Assembly: GCA_027064515.1 (NCBI GenBank)
Contig: JAMOPL010000054.1
Location: 1 to 54,316, forward strand
Direction: 5' to 3'
Length of the DNA: 54,316 bases
Origin: Sulfurimonas sp.
GTDB taxonomy: Bacteria > Campylobacterota > Campylobacteria > Campylobacterales > Sulfurimonadaceae
Both the position numbers and the translations under genes were made by a program. The notes beneath the pieces are model-generated. The model was given only the letters and a program-made list of their open reading frames with translations, was not told the origin of the DNA and ran no database searches. Each line of letters begins with the position of its first letter. The first letter of the stretch is position 1. Below are positions 52,860-54,316 of this stretch, in pieces.

Positions 52860-54245
52860 TTATTTAATAAGAGCTTTTGCTATACTTCTAGCTGCTTCAC
52901 GACCATCATATGCTGCAGTAACAACCAAGTCAGCACCTCTATAACAATCACCACCAGCATAAATTCCAGTAGTTGTAGTTTCATGAGTATCTTCATTAAC
53001 AATCACTCCACCCCAGCTATTAGTTTCAATACCATTTTCTGCTAAAAATGAAGGTATTGCAGGATTAAAACCTAAAGACATAATTACTACATCAGCATTA
53101 ATCCTTGTCTCACTACCTTTAATCTCTTCCATTCTCTGACGACCACTTTCATCTTTAGAACCAAGAGTAGTTCTTATAATTTCAACAGCAATCGCACTAC
53201 CATTTTCATCTAATATTACCTCTTTTGGTGATGCTAAAAAGCTAAAATTAACACCCTCTTCCATCGCATTTTTATACTCTTTCTTAGATCCAGGCATATT
53301 TAATTCATCACGACGGTACAAACAAGTTACAGATTTAGCACCCTCTCTTTTTGCAGTTCTAAGACAATCCATAGCAGTATCACCACCACCAATTACAACT
53401 ACATTCAAATCTTTAAAATCAAATTTTTTATCATAATCTGTTTTAAAATTCTTTTTTTGAATAGCAGTTAAATAATCCATAGCATCATAAACATTAGAAG
53501 CTCTCTCACCAGTTAAACCTGCTCGTTTAGCTTTAGTTGCTCCAACACCGATAAACATAGCATCGTGAGCATTAGCAAGATCTTCAAAAGAGATATCTTC
53601 ACCAACTTTAGTATTTAAAACCAGTTTAAGACCAGCTTCTTCAAGAAGCTTAACTCTTCTTTCAACTATTTTTTTATCTAATTTAAAATTAGGAATACCA
53701 TAAGTTAAAAGCCCACCAGCTCTATCAGCACTCTCATACATAGTAACAGCAATTCCTGAACGAAGAAGATATGTTGCAGCAGAAAGACCAGCAGGTCCAC
53801 TTCCAATAATTGCTACTTTTTTATCCGTAGTAATTCCTGGAAACTCTGGCTTATATCCAGCTTTAAATCCAGCTTCTGTAATATGAGTTTCAACGGAACC
53901 AATAGTGATAGCACCATGACCATCATTCAAAGTACAATCACCCTCACAAAGTTTATCATGTGGACAAACTCTCCCCATAACCTCTGGAAAAGGTGATGGC
54001 TCATTTGAAAGTTTAAATGCTAACTCTAAATCTTTCTCAGCAACAGATTTTAACCATTGAGGGATATAGTTATGTAATGGACATTTATTTAAACAAAATG
54101 GATCTCCACACTGAATACATCTATCACTTTGAGATGCTGCATCATCACGATCAAAAACATCATATATCTCACCGAAATCTTTTGTTCTCTCTACAACTAA
54201 CCTTTTAGTTGGTTCTAATCTCTCTGTTGTTAAAAATTCTCTCAT
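52860..54245 (-). CDS. gltD: Glutamate synthase small subunit
   Basis: 461 residues. The N-terminal Fe-S binding region has CIQCGDPFCLNKCPLHN and a further CPHDKLCEGDC. It continues with a FAD-binding AIIGSGPAGLSAATYL and an NADPH-binding VVIGGGDTAMDC. It feeds electrons from NAD(P)H to the large subunit, whose last codons lie 2 bases upstream on the same strand. Confidence 0.96.
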   Translation of the reverse strand: MREFLTTERLEPTKRLVVERTKDFGEIYDVFDRDDAASQSDRCIQCGDPFCLNKCPLHNYIPQWLKSVAEKDLELAFKLSNEPSPFPEVMGRVCPHDKLCEGDCTLNDGHGAITIGSVETHITEAGFKAGYKPEFPGITTDKKVAIIGSGPAGLSAATYLLRSGIAVTMYESADRAGGLLTYGIPNFKLDKKIVERRVKLLEEAGLKLVLNTKVGEDISFEDLANAHDAMFIGVGATKAKRAGLTGERASNVYDAMDYLTAIQKKNFKTDYDKKFDFKDLNVVVIGGGDTAMDCLRTAKREGAKSVTCLYRRDELNMPGSKKEYKNAMEEGVNFSFLASPKEVILDENGSAIAVEIIRTTLGSKDESGRQRMEEIKGSETRINADVVIMSLGFNPAIPSFLAENGIETNSWGGVIVNEDTHETTTTGIYAGGDCYRGADLVVTAAYDGREAARSIAKALIK

Positions 54246-54247
54246 TA

Positions 54248-54316
54248 TTAGTCTCCATTCTCAAGGTTAAGAGGTAGTTTTGTTAAATTTTTAGGTTTTA
54301 CTAACCAGAAATTTCT
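54248..54316 (-). CDS. gltB: Glutamate synthase large subunit, last 22 codons (runs off window)
   Basis: An in-frame 22-codon stretch ends in TAA at 54250-54248, two bases before the gltD ATG. The encoded tail (RNFWLVKPKNLTKLPL...) has the FWLV.P pattern found at the C-terminus of many GltB proteins. The gltB-gltD order and coupling agree. Confidence 0.7.
   Translation of the reverse strand, partial: RNFWLVKPKNLTKLPLNLENGD

Overview
The window is AT-rich chromosomal DNA from a bacterium of the phylum Campylobacterota (Epsilonproteobacteria), probably an Arcobacter- or Sulfurimonas-like free-living member. The evidence is gene content and gene order. The block dusB / two-TM protein / dksA / rlmH / accD matches my recollection of the Campylobacter jejuni Cj0123c-Cj0127c block. 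dapA followed by an enoyl-ACP-reductase-like SDR matches Cj0806-Cj0807, and fliN followed by a FliO-like protein matches Cj0351-Cj0352. An SdhABE-type respiratory complex is also typical. The genus cannot be fixed from sequence alone. TTG and GTG starts with good Shine-Dalgarno sequences are frequent. No tRNA, rRNA, IS element, prophage or CRISPR array was seen.

Left edge (1-1491, minus): the 5' part of a large surface adhesin. About 190 unique N-terminal residues carry a TAAG motif of the kind cut by LapG. They are followed by an uninterrupted Asp-Thr (rarely Asp-Ser) dipeptide repeat that runs off the window.

Accessory operon (18066 down to 1592, minus): ten tightly packed genes, with gaps or overlaps of -28 to +21 bp, that I cannot match to any described pathway. 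In transcription order they encode: an AMMECR1-like plus alpha/alpha-toroid protein; a Mur-ligase-like protein fused to a DUF2156 (aminoacyl-transferase-like) domain; a GNAT acetyltransferase; a 1040-residue Fic / Mur-ligase-like / novel-domain fusion; a SPASM-type radical SAM enzyme whose N-terminus is the same novel domain; an HExxH metallopeptidase-like protein with two C-terminal repeats; a secreted beta-lactamase-fold serine hydrolase; a leucine-rich-repeat / ATP-grasp fusion; a class V aminotransferase; and a sugar/choline-phosphate-type nucleotidyltransferase. Three amide-forming ligase folds, a tRNA-dependent-transferase-like domain, a radical SAM enzyme and a nucleotide-activating enzyme suggest synthesis and decoration of a peptide-like molecule using chemistry borrowed from peptidoglycan assembly. 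This is the best candidate for an undescribed system in the window. The function is inference.

Housekeeping region (18277-54316): ychF, psd, truD, thiL, a degenerate GGDEF membrane protein, sdhABE, xth, pgsA, rseP, yggS, a DTW-domain tRNA modification enzyme, a BaiN-family flavoprotein, two ThiE/TenI-like proteins, a DUF455 ferritin-like protein, a siroheme sulfite/nitrite reductase, a stand-alone helicase C-domain protein, ppaC, a CBS-GGDEF protein, uvrA, dapA, a FabL-like reductase, a TauE/SafE transporter, cheX-fliN-fliO, dusB, dksA, rlmH, accD and gltD, ending in the last 22 codons of gltB. Several convergent pairs end in shared inverted repeats. There is no gene-free stretch over 300 bp.
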